A stretch of 64,000 nt of DNA from Bacillota bacterium (GCA_023460995.1 JAEWOE010000003.1:186001-250000), one strand, 5' to 3'; positions 49,301-58,374 are shown, numbered from the stretch's first letter. A program made the numbers and translations. Notes: generated by a model not told the origin, from the sequence alone.

Positions 49301-51103
49301 ATGAAACAATCAAATATTAGAAATTTTTCAATTATTGCGCATATAGATCATGGCAAAAGTACTATTGCTGATAGAATACTTGAATTAACAGGTGCAATTG
49401 ATAAAAGAGAAATGCAAGCACAATTATTAGATAGTATGGAACTTGAACGCGAAAGAGGTATTACAATTAAACTTAACGCTGTTCAATTACACTATAATTA
49501 TAAAAATGAAGATTATACTTTGCATTTAATAGATACTCCAGGACATGTTGATTTTACTTATGAAGTATCAAGATCTTTAGCGGCTTGTGAAGGCGCTATT
49601 TTAGTTGTGGATGCAGCTCAAGGAATTGAAGCTCAAACTTTAGCTAACCTTTATCTTGCACTTGAACATGATTTAACTATAATACCAGTTATTAATAAGA
49701 TAGATCTTCCAAATGCTAATCCAGATAAAGTTAAGAAAGAATTAATGGATACTCTTGGTTTTAAAGAAGATGAAATTGTTCTTACTAGTGCAAAAAATGG
49801 TATAGGTATTAAAGAATTAATTGAAACAGTAATAGAAAAAGTTCCATCTCCTGAAGGGAAATTAAGTGATAACTTACAAGCCTTGATATTTGATAGTTTT
49901 TATGATTCTTATCGTGGTATAGTGGCATTAGTAAGAGTAGTTAATGGAAAAATAAAAGTAGGCGATAACGTTAAAATGATGGCAACTGGTGCTACCTATG
50001 ATGTTGTTGAATTACTTTTACATACTCCTAAAGAAAAAAAGGTTAATGAGCTTGTAGCAGGTGAAGTTGGAATGATAGTTGCTAACATTAAAACAATAGA
50101 AGATGTAAAAGTAGGTGATACAGTTACATCTCTAGAAAATCCTGCAAAAGAAGCACTTCCTGGTTATAGACCTATGAAACCTATGGTTTTTTGTGGTTTA
50201 TACCCTTTAGAATCAAGTAAATATCCAGATTTAAGAGAAGCGTTAGAAAAACTAAAGCTTAATGATGCAGCTTTAGAATTTCAACCTGAGACATCTAAAG
50301 CTTTAGGATTTGGATTTAGATGTGGTTTCTTAGGATTACTACATATGGATATAATTGAGGAAAGAATAGAGAGAGAATTTGGAATTGAGATCATTGCAAC
50401 AAGTCCTTCAGTTATTTATAATGTTTATTTAACAGATGGAAGCTTAGTTACAGTAGATAGTCCAGTTAAACTTCCAGATAGACAAAAGATAGATTATATT
50501 GAAGAGCCTTATATTAAAACAGATATTTTTGTTCCAAGTGAGTATATAGGCGCTATTATGGAGTTATGCCAAAATAAAAGAGGAAATTATATTTCTATGG
50601 AATATCTTGATCCTACTAGAGTAAATATACATTATGAAATTCCACTTTCTGAAATAGTTTATGATTTTTTTGATAAATTGAAAAGTTCAACTAAAGGATA
50701 TGCTTCATTTGATTATGAATTAATTGGCTACAAACCAAGTGATTTAGTAAAAATGGATATTCTTCTTAATAGTGAATCAGTAGATGCATTAAGTATAATT
50801 GTTCATAAAGATTTTGCTTATTATCGTGGAAGAGCTATAGTTGAGAATTTAAGAAAATTAATTCCAAGACAACAGTTTGAAGTTCCTGTTCAAGCTAGTA
50901 TTGGTTCAAAAGTTATTGCTCGTGAAACAATTAAAGCTGTTAGAAAAGATGTTCTTGCTAAGTGTTATGGAGGAGATGTTTCACGTAAAAGAAAACTTCT
51001 TGAAAAACAAAAAGAAGGTAAAAAGCGTATGAAGATGGTTGGTAGTGTTGAAATACCACAAGAAGCCTTCTTATCAGTTCTTTCAATGGATAGTGACGAA
51101 TAA
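49301..51103 (+). CDS. lepA: Elongation factor 4 (LepA)
   Basis: Ribosome-bound translational GTPase, 600 residues, the family length. G1 AHIDHGKST, switch I region ELERERGITIK, G3 DTPGHVDF, G4 NKIDLP, G5 TSAKNG. The LepA-specific C-terminal domain includes KALGFGFRCGFLGLLHMDI and the end region ARETIKAVRKDVLAKCYGGDVSRKRKLLEKQKEGKKRMK. Its stop overlaps the start of the 51103 gene. Confidence 0.98.
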   Translation: MKQSNIRNFSIIAHIDHGKSTIADRILELTGAIDKREMQAQLLDSMELERERGITIKLNAVQLHYNYKNEDYTLHLIDTPGHVDFTYEVSRSLAACEGAILVVDAAQGIEAQTLANLYLALEHDLTIIPVINKIDLPNANPDKVKKELMDTLGFKEDEIVLTSAKNGIGIKELIETVIEKVPSPEGKLSDNLQALIFDSFYDSYRGIVALVRVVNGKIKVGDNVKMMATGATYDVVELLLHTPKEKKVNELVAGEVGMIVANIKTIEDVKVGDTVTSLENPAKEALPGYRPMKPMVFCGLYPLESSKYPDLREALEKLKLNDAALEFQPETSKALGFGFRCGFLGLLHMDIIEERIEREFGIEIIATSPSVIYNVYLTDGSLVTVDSPVKLPDRQKIDYIEEPYIKTDIFVPSEYIGAIMELCQNKRGNYISMEYLDPTRVNIHYEIPLSEIVYDFFDKLKSSTKGYASFDYELIGYKPSDLVKMDILLNSESVDALSIIVHKDFAYYRGRAIVENLRKLIPRQQFEVPVQASIGSKVIARETIKAVRKDVLAKCYGGDVSRKRKLLEKQKEGKKRMKMVGSVEIPQEAFLSVLSMDSDE

Positions 51104-51858
51104 TGGATAATAGTATAAAAAATAAAATTCAAATTTATGAACAAATAAAACAACAACTCTTAGATGCAATAATTTATGATATGGAAGAAGATAAAAAAAG
51201 AGAAAGAATTATTAGTTCAATCGCGGCTTTTCAAGCAACTAACTATAGTGGAACTAATATAGAACTTTCTGAAATAACAGGTATATCAAAATCTAGTATT
51301 CAAAGGTATTTAAGTGATAAAAAATTAATAGAGCAATTAACTGATACAGAAACATATGAGCTTATTAGGGATTCTATAGAAAAAAATAAACAAGCAGCAA
51401 AGAAAAAAGGCGGTATTAATTCAACTAAGAACAGTGTTGTATTTAAAGATAAAAAAGGTAGATTTAGAACTAGAAAATCATATATAAAAAATCAAGAAGA
51501 TAGTTTTATAAGTATTAATCTCTATGATGATAAAATAGATCGACAAGAAAAAAAGAAGTTAGATATAGTTTTTTTAGTAGATTATTATTTAACTGAAGAT
51601 ACGTCACTTGAACAAATGTCAATTAAGACGGGATTAACTAAGGATTATATTTATGATTGTTTAACAAGTAACATTATTAATGAAATAATAAATCAAGATA
51701 TGGTATTACAGTTAAGAAAAAAACTTGATTCAAATTATCCATCAAATATGATTAAAAAAGGAAATGAATTTGCTGATGACGACAAGGTATTAGATTTAAG
51801 TAGGAAGCTTAGTTCCAAATCTCCATCAAGTATGGTAAAAAAAAGAAAAGAGAGATAA
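51103..51858 (+). CDS. HTH-containing protein coupled to lepA, unknown
   Basis: 251 residues with two predicted helix-turn-helix segments: IELSEITGISKSSIQRYLSD (about 46-65) and SLEQMSIKTGLTKDYIYDCL (about 168-187). Between them is a basic stretch GGINSTKNSVVFKDKKGRF with a beta look; the C-terminus has Lys/Ser-rich repeats (SSKSPSSMVKKRKER). The overall layout suggests a nucleic-acid-binding protein. Regulator of sporulation or of translation are both only guesses. It starts in the lepA stop (TAATG). A bidirectional terminator follows. Confidence 0.75.
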   Translation: MDNSIKNKIQIYEQIKQQLLDAIIYDMEEDKKRERIISSIAAFQATNYSGTNIELSEITGISKSSIQRYLSDKKLIEQLTDTETYELIRDSIEKNKQAAKKKGGINSTKNSVVFKDKKGRFRTRKSYIKNQEDSFISINLYDDKIDRQEKKKLDIVFLVDYYLTEDTSLEQMSIKTGLTKDYIYDCLTSNIINEIINQDMVLQLRKKLDSNYPSNMIKKGNEFADDDKVLDLSRKLSSKSPSSMVKKRKER

Positions 51859-51871
51859 ATTCTCTCTTTTA
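51846..51871. terminator. Bidirectional terminator
   Basis: Ten-pair stem AAAAGAGAGA / TCTCTCTTTT with TAAAT loop, flanked by A/T runs; shared by the convergent 51103 and 51869 genes. Confidence 0.85.
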
Positions 51872-52225
51872 AAATATAAATCCCCATATATTTAACCAAA
51901 TATCTGGAAATATAAAAAATAGACCGGAAAGTATTATAATAATTAGTAAAGTAATAACTATTCGTAATTTTAACTTCTTATTGTTTGCCTTTTTTTTATC
52001 AATTTTGTATAGTAAGGAATTGAAAAAAATAAAAAGTAAAACAGTAGTAATTAGTATAATTATTCCTATTATTCTTTCTAATATAGTTGGTTTTACAAAT
52101 AAACCAAAGATAAATAAAGATGAAATCATAACTGGATAACTTGCAACTAAACTAAGAATAATATTTAGAATAATAATCTTATATGTATTTACTTGTTTAA
52201 AATAATTATTAATACATTTCTTCAT
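51869..52225 (-). CDS. Small multi-pass membrane protein, unknown
   Basis: 118 residues with about three to four hydrophobic helices (IIILNIILSLVASYPVMI, GIIILITTVLLFIFF, LRIVITLLIIIILSG) and a short basic loop (KIDKKKANNKKLKLR). I recognise no family. The start at 52225 (minus) has GTAGGAGG upstream and TATAAT at 52249-52244; longer in-frame starts upstream lie outside this promoter. Encoded opposite to nearly all its neighbours. Confidence 0.75.
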   Translation of the reverse strand: MKKCINNYFKQVNTYKIIILNIILSLVASYPVMISSLFIFGLFVKPTILERIIGIIILITTVLLFIFFNSLLYKIDKKKANNKKLKLRIVITLLIIIILSGLFFIFPDIWLNIWGFIF

Positions 52226-52243
52226 AAAGCCTCCTACATTTAT

Positions 52244-52249
52244 ATTATA
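52244..52249 (-). promoter_or_regulatory. -10 of the minus-strand membrane protein gene
   Basis: TATAAT on the minus strand, 18 bases before the start codon; it is back-to-back with the plus-strand -10 at 52271. Confidence 0.5.
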
Positions 52250-52270
52250 GCATATCATGTTAAGACATGG

Positions 52271-52276
52271 TATAAT
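52271..52276 (+). promoter_or_regulatory. -10 of the 52293-hemW operon promoter
   Basis: TATAAT 16 bases before the ATG at 52293, overlapping the divergent promoter region. Confidence 0.45.
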
Positions 52277-52292
52277 AAAGATGGTGATAATA

Positions 52293-52670
52293 ATGGAAAA
52301 AGAATGGCTTGATTTAAAATTGTGTGATTGGGGCAAATCACAAATAAAAGATAGATATGAATTAAAGAAGTCTCGTGATTTAATGAAATCATTTTACATA
52401 ACAATTTTACTTCCACTTTATGTACCAGCCCAAAATAATAAAAACTGGCATTTTTCAGTACCTGAAAATGAACTTACTTGCCGTATTTTTTACCAAGAAA
52501 TAGTAAAATACCACAAAAAGGAAAATGGTGTTTCCTCTATTAGAGATTTACTTTGTGAGGTAAGTAAGTATAATTTAATGATGACACCAGAAAAAATAAA
52601 CCAAATGATTAGTTTGATAGAAGAAAAAAAACATGAAAAAGAAGAAATATTATTTGGAGTAATAAGATGA
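52293..52670 (+). CDS. Small soluble protein, 125 residues, unknown
   Basis: Alpha-rich, with Trp near the N-terminus (MEKEWLDLKLCDWGK) and a helical C-terminal half (VSSIRDLLCEVSKYNLMMTPEKINQMISLIEEKKHEKEE is described by position 75-120). No signal, membrane helix or known motif. ATG at 52293 has TGGTGAT; a longer in-frame start at 52257 precedes the -10 and is unlikely. It overlaps hemW by 4 bases. Confidence 0.7.
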   Translation: MEKEWLDLKLCDWGKSQIKDRYELKKSRDLMKSFYITILLPLYVPAQNNKNWHFSVPENELTCRIFYQEIVKYHKKENGVSSIRDLLCEVSKYNLMMTPEKINQMISLIEEKKHEKEEILFGVIR

Positions 52671-53761
52671 AAAACGCTTATGTACATATACCATTTTGTA
52701 AGACAATATGTACATACTGTGATTTTTGCAAGATGTATTATAATGAAAAATGGGCAAATTTATATTTAGATGCTCTAGAAAAAGAGATAAATAGTAAATA
52801 TAGAAATGAGTCTTTAAATACCATTTATATTGGTGGTGGAACACCAAATAGCTTATCTTTAGAAGAATTAGAAAAATTATTTATAATATTAGCTAAATTA
52901 AAAAAAGAGGATTCTTATGAATATACAATTGAGTGTAATATAGAATTTTTAACTATTGATCAGATATTTTTAATGCAAAAATATGGTATTAATAGAGTTA
53001 GTATTGGAGTGCAAACATTTAATGATAAATATTTAAAATTTTTAAACCGCAATCATACTAATGATATGGTTATAGAAAAAATAAACTTATTAAAGACATA
53101 TGGTATTAATAATATAAATGTTGATTTAATATATGCCTTACCTAATCAAACAACAGAAGAGTTATCTAAAGATATAGAGTTTTTTAAAAAATTAGATATA
53201 CCACATATATCCACATATTCATTAATCATTGAACAGAATACTGTTTTGTCAAACCTTAAAGTTAAAAACATAGATGAAGATTTAGATTATGAGATGTATA
53301 ACTTAATAATAAATGAATTAGATGATTATAAACATTATGAGACCAGTAATTTTTCAAAGGAAGGTTATGAGTCAAAACATAATTTAACTTACTGGAATAA
53401 TGAACATTATTATGGATTTGGATTAGGTGCAAGTGGTTATATAGGCAATATAAGGTATGAAAATACCAAGAGCCTTAATCATTATTTAGAGGGAATATAT
53501 TTAAAGGAAGAAGAAAAACTATCAAAAAATGAGATAATAGAAAATGAATTTATTTTAGGCTTTAGAAAAATAAATGGCATTAATATAAATGATTTTAAAA
53601 AAAAATATAACATGGATATTTTAAAAATAGATGTTATAATAGATTTACTAAAGAAAGGTAAATTAATTAATGATGGAAGTAATATTAAGATTAATGAGAG
53701 TTATGTATATACAGCCAATGATATTTTAATTAATTTTTTAGGTATAGATTATGAAAAGTAG
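52667..53761 (+). CDS. hemW: HemW-like radical SAM protein
   Basis: 364 residues. The radical SAM cluster CKTICTYC (CxxxCxxC) lies in the HemW-type opening YVHIPFC ... CDFC, then IYIGGGTPNSLSLEEL, NRVSIGVQTFNDKYLKFLNR, NVDLIYALPNQT and the C-terminal HemW domain with YWNNEHYYGFGLGASGY. HemW binds and transfers heme in E. coli; older names call it oxygen-independent coproporphyrinogen oxidase. No heme biosynthesis gene is seen in this window. The next gene overlaps by 11 bases. Confidence 0.92.
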   Translation: MKNAYVHIPFCKTICTYCDFCKMYYNEKWANLYLDALEKEINSKYRNESLNTIYIGGGTPNSLSLEELEKLFIILAKLKKEDSYEYTIECNIEFLTIDQIFLMQKYGINRVSIGVQTFNDKYLKFLNRNHTNDMVIEKINLLKTYGINNINVDLIYALPNQTTEELSKDIEFFKKLDIPHISTYSLIIEQNTVLSNLKVKNIDEDLDYEMYNLIINELDDYKHYETSNFSKEGYESKHNLTYWNNEHYYGFGLGASGYIGNIRYENTKSLNHYLEGIYLKEEEKLSKNEIIENEFILGFRKINGININDFKKKYNMDILKIDVIIDLLKKGKLINDGSNIKINESYVYTANDILINFLGIDYEK

Positions 53762-54329
53762 TGTTTTTGATAAAGAATTAAGTTATATAAAAAATGATAG
53801 ATTAAGAGAGAGCGTTAAGATATTACTTGATATGCTTCCTGACTATTTTTACGAAATAGCAGCATCATCAACTGGTAAATATCATCCTTCTTTTTCTCTT
53901 GGTGATGGTGGACTTGTTAGACATACAAAAGTAGCAGTTAGAATAGCAAATGAACTATTTAATGATGCATCTTTGTTTACAAGTTATACTAATGATGAAA
54001 AAGATTTACTTATTATGTCTTTATTACTTCATGATGGTTTAAAAGAGGGAATTGTAAAAGAGAAGTATGTTAGATTTGATCATCCGTTACTAATGGCAAA
54101 TTTTATTAGAGATAATATTGGTAAGACAAAATTAACAGATGAAGAAGCTAATATTATGGCTAATAGTATAGCAAGTCATATGGGACCATGGAATACAAAT
54201 CAGCCATATACAAGTGTAGTATTACCTATTCCAAAAAATAAGTATGAGCAATTTATACATATGTGTGATTATTTAGCTAGTAGAAAATTTTTAGATGTAA
54301 AATTTAATGGAAATGACATTTCAGAATAG
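53751..54329 (+). CDS. HD-domain hydrolase
   Basis: 192 residues. HD superfamily ligands: GGLVRHTKVAVRIA (His), LLLHDGLKEG (HD pair), FDHPLLMANFI and SHMGPWN, and a later aspartate in HMCDYLASRKF. The pattern resembles small phosphohydrolases found next to RNA or nucleotide genes (YfdR/YhaM-type HD); substrate unknown. It begins inside hemW. Stands second HD protein of the window, unrelated to the valS-linked one by position of motifs. Confidence 0.85.
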   Translation: MKSSVFDKELSYIKNDRLRESVKILLDMLPDYFYEIAASSTGKYHPSFSLGDGGLVRHTKVAVRIANELFNDASLFTSYTNDEKDLLIMSLLLHDGLKEGIVKEKYVRFDHPLLMANFIRDNIGKTKLTDEEANIMANSIASHMGPWNTNQPYTSVVLPIPKNKYEQFIHMCDYLASRKFLDVKFNGNDISE

Positions 54330-54349
54330 ACCTATATGGTCTTTTTTGT
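54328..54349 (+). terminator. Intrinsic terminator of the hemW operon
   Basis: Short stem AGACC / GGTCT with TATAT loop overlapping the stop codon, and six T. Confidence 0.72.
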
Positions 54350-54378
54350 TTGACTATTGACAATAGGCATTATATAAT
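54350..54378 (+). promoter_or_regulatory. Promoter of the 54402 gene
   Basis: TTGACT (54350-54355), 17-base spacer, TATAAT (54373-54378). A TTGACA at 54357 is at a wrong spacing. Confidence 0.75.
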
Positions 54379-54401
54379 GAATTTATTAAGGTGGTATTAA
54401 T

Positions 54402-55304
54402 ATGAACTGTAAAAGAGATAACTTATATAAACTTAAAGATTTGCTAGATCAGTACTTTAAGGTAATTGAAGTTGGTAAAGAAGCAACATTTGAATATATT
54501 ATGCTTTATTTTAAAAACTTAATATCAATGAATGATAAACAAATTAGTTCAATTTTAAAAAAGGAATTAAAGAATTATTTGCAGAATTTGAGAAATGAAA
54601 TAAAGATTTGTAATTATGTTTTGAAAAATTCAAGTAAAATTCATACTAATGATATGTTCTATGCCTTTGAATTATTAGATGCTGAATATGAAAACAAATA
54701 TCAATATATAAATGATATCTTTGAAAGTTTTTCAACAGCACTAATTTTTGAATCAAAAGATAGATTTTATTTACCAAAAAAGAGGTACAAAGATTTAACA
54801 GAATTTGAAGTTAATCTATATAAGGAATATTTAAAAGGTTTTAATATAGAGAGTTTAAAAGACTTCATGATTGGTGAAGAAAAAATATATACTACTGATT
54901 TATTTGAAGAAACACAGGAAAAATCTAAAATATACGACGTTGATGCGCAAGAATTTATAGATTTTTTTGAGATATTAATTAAAGAAAATGACGAAGGTAC
55001 TCTAACAACAATGCCAATATTACCTAAGGTAAAAGATGAAAAAAGTTTTCTTGTAAATATTCATCTACTAACGCATAATGCTCTATTAGTTAGAGATAAT
55101 ATTAATAAAAGTGTTGATTTAGTATATAAAGAAGATTTGGCTATATTTTATGAATTACTTTATAAGTCTAGAAACTCATTTGCTAAGACAGATTTACATA
55201 CGAGTGAGATAAGTCAAAGATTACTTGCTGAATATAAAAATGAACCGTTTTTGGAACAGATAGAAAAAGTTAAATTTTATAGTAAGAATAGTACTTGCAG
55301 GTAA
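54402..55304 (+). CDS. Hypothetical alpha-helical protein, 300 residues
   Basis: I recognise no domain. The sequence is mostly helical and charged, without signal peptide or membrane helix; several regions look like amphipathic helices (KDLLDQYFKVIE, ISSILKKELKNYLQNLRNEI). It has strong individual expression signals (consensus-like promoter, AAGGTGG ribosome site, terminator), so it is probably expressed. No neighbour hints at a role. Confidence 0.72.
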   Translation: MNCKRDNLYKLKDLLDQYFKVIEVGKEATFEYIMLYFKNLISMNDKQISSILKKELKNYLQNLRNEIKICNYVLKNSSKIHTNDMFYAFELLDAEYENKYQYINDIFESFSTALIFESKDRFYLPKKRYKDLTEFEVNLYKEYLKGFNIESLKDFMIGEEKIYTTDLFEETQEKSKIYDVDAQEFIDFFEILIKENDEGTLTTMPILPKVKDEKSFLVNIHLLTHNALLVRDNINKSVDLVYKEDLAIFYELLYKSRNSFAKTDLHTSEISQRLLAEYKNEPFLEQIEKVKFYSKNSTCR

Positions 55305-55328
55305 TTGTTGTTTTACCTGCTTTTTATT
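55297..55328 (+). terminator. Intrinsic terminator of the 54402 gene
   Basis: Eight-pair stem GCAGGTAA / TTACCTGC (55297-55304 with 55313-55320) with five T. Confidence 0.88.
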
Positions 55329-55386
55329 ATTTATTATATTTTTATTATATAATAATGGTGCTATAATGAAATTAGGGGGTGTTATG

Positions 55387-55869
55387 ATGGAAAATGAACA
55401 TAAAGTTATAACATATGAGCAATTAATAGCGGCTGCTTTACTAATGTATGGTAAAGAAATTAGTTCTAAGGTAATAATAAAGATATTAGCTTTATTTAGA
55501 AAAGAATTAGGTAATGGGTATCTTCTTATGGATAGCCCTTTAATTCATCTTGAGAAGTATATTGAGCGAGATATAAAGGGTATTAGATTAATAGATGGAA
55601 TTGATTTTTCAACTACTATAAAGGATAATTTTACTATAAAAAATGAACTAGCTATATTAGCGGGTAATGATGCTCTTGGATATATTGATTTTTTATGTAA
55701 TAAAGGGTGTTTAAATTGTATAAATCCTACTTGCAGAGTTCCAAGTTATGAAAAAAATGGCTTAGATGAGATGAAATTTCCTGAAGGAAATGAATGCATA
55801 GGCTGGGAAAATAAGCAATATGAGCAAAAGATTTTAACATACGGTGAAAGACAATATTTATATAAGTAA
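55387..55869 (+). CDS. Hypothetical protein with a cysteine cluster, 160 residues
   Basis: I do not recognise the family. The N-terminal two thirds look helical. Near residues 100-110 lies CNKGCLNCINPTC, with one more cysteine in EGNECIGWENK about 25 residues on: five cysteines that could hold zinc or an iron-sulfur cluster. ATG at 55387 is chosen because AGGGGGTG lies 7 bases upstream; ATG at 55384 and 55366 are also in frame. It is monocistronic between terminators, just before the thymidylate operon. Confidence 0.72.
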   Translation: MENEHKVITYEQLIAAALLMYGKEISSKVIIKILALFRKELGNGYLLMDSPLIHLEKYIERDIKGIRLIDGIDFSTTIKDNFTIKNELAILAGNDALGYIDFLCNKGCLNCINPTCRVPSYEKNGLDEMKFPEGNECIGWENKQYEQKILTYGERQYLYK

Positions 55870-55898
55870 ACAGACTAATTTTAGTCTGTTTATTTTTG
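55868..55898 (+). terminator. Intrinsic terminator of the cysteine-cluster gene
   Basis: Eleven-pair stem AAACAGACTAA / TTAGTCTGTTT with tight loop and T-rich tail. Confidence 0.88.
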
Positions 55899-55956
55899 TA
55901 AATTTTCTTGATTATTACATAATTTTTAATTATAATGAAAATTAGGAGGTTATGGT

Positions 55957-57117
55957 ATGATAATAAATGGAAAAGATTACAAGATTGATAGAAATAATAG
56001 TATTGTAAGGCATTGGGATAGGGAATATTGTTATCTTTTAGATAACATAATTAAAAATGGAGAAGTTTTTGAAAATAGGACTGGAATTGATACGCTTAGT
56101 ATTGAAGGAGTCAATTTCAAACTGGATGTTGGAAAAGAATTTCCTATACTTGAATCTAAAAAAGTTAATATTAAAAATGCATTATCTGAGATGCTTTGGA
56201 TTTATCAAGCACAAACTAATGATGTAAAATGGCTTAAAGATCGTGGTAATAATATTTGGAACGAATGGGAAGTACAGCCAGATGGATATTGGTATGCAAC
56301 ACAAAATATACCTGATGGCAAAGGTGGTTATGAGAAAAAACTTATATCTAAGTATTTTGGTCCGGAATATGTGGGCACAATAGGTACTGCATACGGCTGG
56401 ATTAATAATAAATTTAAAAGACCACAGTATGTACTAAAACAGTTAAAAGAAAACCCACATGATAGAAGGATGAATATTATTCTATGGCAAGATGATTATA
56501 TAGAAACAGCTGTACTTCCATCATGCGTATGGAGTAGTGAATGGAAGGTAAGTGGTGGTAAATTACATACTTATATTCACCAAAGAAGTGCAGACACACC
56601 ACTTGGTTTGCCATTTAATATAAGTCAGTATGCAATACTTCAAGCAATGTTTGCTAAAGTTTCTGGATTAGAGGTTGGTAATTTAAACTGGAGTATAATG
56701 GATGCGCACATTTATGTTAATCAAATCGAAGGGATAAAATTACAACTATCAAGGTTTAATCATATGCTAAATTGGGAAAAAATAATTATGGAGGAAACTG
56801 ACGAACAGTTACAAGCTAGATATGATAATTTAAAAGCAAAAAGATTATTAATAAATGGTAAAATAATAAACTCCATAAATCCACAAAAATATGAGGAAGT
56901 ATTAAATGATATAGAAGAATCTATTTCTATATTTGAACTTATGATAACAAAAGAAAAACCTATTTTAGAACTTGCTGATAAAGATGATTTCTTCAAATTT
57001 AACAACGAAGTAAATAATGATAAAGAGTACCTAAAAGAGAATATGACTGGAAATGGTGATATTAAAATTAAAAAGTATACTTCTGCACCATTCATAAAAA
57101 TGCCAATCTCAGCATAA
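55957..57117 (+). CDS. thyA: Thymidylate synthase (ThyA family), divergent and long
   Basis: Makes dTMP from dUMP with methylenetetrahydrofolate. 386 residues against 264-316 in typical ThyA. Conserved: NRTGI, DRRMNIILWQ, catalytic Cys in PSCVWSSEW, QRSADTPLGLPFNISQY, DAHIYVNQ and the end APFIKMPISA. Odd: the residue after the catalytic Cys is Val where PCH is usual, and about 60 extra residues, helical and charged, lie around positions 275-340. All dUMP-binding residues I can place are present, so it should work; a phage-type variant or other pyrimidine C5-methyl/hydroxymethyl activity is an alternative. AGGAGG upstream; dfrA and tmk follow. Confidence 0.88.
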   Translation: MIINGKDYKIDRNNSIVRHWDREYCYLLDNIIKNGEVFENRTGIDTLSIEGVNFKLDVGKEFPILESKKVNIKNALSEMLWIYQAQTNDVKWLKDRGNNIWNEWEVQPDGYWYATQNIPDGKGGYEKKLISKYFGPEYVGTIGTAYGWINNKFKRPQYVLKQLKENPHDRRMNIILWQDDYIETAVLPSCVWSSEWKVSGGKLHTYIHQRSADTPLGLPFNISQYAILQAMFAKVSGLEVGNLNWSIMDAHIYVNQIEGIKLQLSRFNHMLNWEKIIMEETDEQLQARYDNLKAKRLLINGKIINSINPQKYEEVLNDIEESISIFELMITKEKPILELADKDDFFKFNNEVNNDKEYLKENMTGNGDIKIKKYTSAPFIKMPISA

Positions 57118-57126
57118 GGAGGGTAT

Positions 57127-57615
57127 ATGGATAACTTAGTTTTAATTGCGGCTATAGGAAAAAATAATGAATTAGGTAAAGATAATAAACTTATTTGGTA
57201 TTTACCAAACGATTTGAATTTTTTTAAGCAAAACACAATGAATAAACCTATTATAATGGGATATAATACTTTTAAATCTCTACCAAAATTACTACCTAAT
57301 AGGAAACATATAGTTTTAACTCATAAGGATATAGTATTTCCTGATAGTGTTGATGTATATCATGATAAGGAATCTTTATTAATAGATTTAGAACAGTATG
57401 ATGGTGATGTTTTTGTAATAGGTGGAGCATCTATTTATAAACAGTTTATAGAAGAAGCTGATAAATTAATTTTAACTGAAATAGATGAAGAAGAAAAAAT
57501 GGCAGACGTATATTTTCCGTTTTTTAACAAAGATGATTACGCAAAAATAGTGTTAGGAGAGAACCAAGATAATGGTATTAAATATAAACATCTAGAATAT
57601 AAGAGGAAAAGATAG
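57127..57615 (+). CDS. dfrA: Dihydrofolate reductase
   Basis: Regenerates tetrahydrofolate oxidised by thymidylate synthase. 162 residues: LIAAIGKNNELGKDNKLIWYLPNDLNFFK (Asn/Asp catalytic region and Trp), KPIIMGYNTFKSLPKLLPNRKHIVLT, and VFVIGGASIYKQFI (NADPH loop). It lies 9 bases after thyA with AGGAGG and 1 base before tmk, a coherent dTMP supply operon. Confidence 0.96.
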   Translation: MDNLVLIAAIGKNNELGKDNKLIWYLPNDLNFFKQNTMNKPIIMGYNTFKSLPKLLPNRKHIVLTHKDIVFPDSVDVYHDKESLLIDLEQYDGDVFVIGGASIYKQFIEEADKLILTEIDEEEKMADVYFPFFNKDDYAKIVLGENQDNGIKYKHLEYKRKR

Positions 57616-57616
57616 T

Positions 57617-58333
57617 ATGAGAGGTAAATTAATTGTAATAGAGGGAACGGATTGTTCAGGCAAAGAGACACAAACAAAAACACTTATGAATAAGTTAGTG
57701 GCTGAAAATATACCAGTAAAAATTTTTAGTTTTCCTTGGTATGATAGTCCAACTGGTAAAATAGTTGGCGGTCCATATTTAGGTAAAAATTATATTTGTG
57801 ATGGTTGGTTCCCCGAAACTGCACCAAATGTAGATGCTAAAGTTTCATCATTATATTATGCTGCAGATCGTAAATATAATTTACCTAAAATTGAAGAGGA
57901 ACTTGCTAAAGGTAATAATGTAATATTAGATCGCTATGTATTTTCTAATATGGCTCATCAAGGTGGTAAAATATTTGATTATAAAGATAGAAATGATATG
58001 TATGCATGGTTAGATGATTTAGAGTTTAGATTATTAGCTCTTCCTAAACCCGATATATGTATATTTTTACATATGCCTTATGAAGCAGTGGCAATCTTAA
58101 AATCAAATCGTATGGAATCTTCAGATCAAAACGAGGCTTGTGCAAATCATTTAAAAAATGCAGAAAAAGCTTATATTGAAGTAGCTAAAAAATATAACTT
58201 TAAAACAATTGATGGCTCTAATAAGATGAGTGGAAATATAACTAAAGAAAATATTAAATCAATCGAGGTATTAAGTGAAGAGATATATAGTTATGTATCA
58301 AAAGAATTAAAGAAGAAAAAGATCATAAAGTAA
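57617..58333 (+). CDS. tmk: Thymidylate kinase-like nucleoside monophosphate kinase
   Basis: 238 residues. P-loop GTDCSGKETQ (residues 10-19; the usual Ser/Thr after GK is Glu, a form I recall from some Firmicutes dTMP kinases), then FSFPWYDSPTGKIV and the LID/DR segment ILDRYVFSNMAHQGG that positions dTMP. Family membership fits its place after thyA and dfrA; a broader deoxynucleotide kinase is possible. Its length exceeds the common 205-215 through insertions near residue 60. Terminator follows. Confidence 0.85.
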   Translation: MRGKLIVIEGTDCSGKETQTKTLMNKLVAENIPVKIFSFPWYDSPTGKIVGGPYLGKNYICDGWFPETAPNVDAKVSSLYYAADRKYNLPKIEEELAKGNNVILDRYVFSNMAHQGGKIFDYKDRNDMYAWLDDLEFRLLALPKPDICIFLHMPYEAVAILKSNRMESSDQNEACANHLKNAEKAYIEVAKKYNFKTIDGSNKMSGNITKENIKSIEVLSEEIYSYVSKELKKKKIIK

Positions 58334-58346
58334 AATCCTTATAATT

Positions 58347-58374
58347 AAAAGTAACAAAATGTTACTTTTTTTGA
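58347..58374 (+). terminator. Intrinsic terminator of the thyA-dfrA-tmk operon
   Basis: Ten-pair stem AAAAGTAACA / TGTTACTTTT with AAA loop and T run. Confidence 0.92.
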
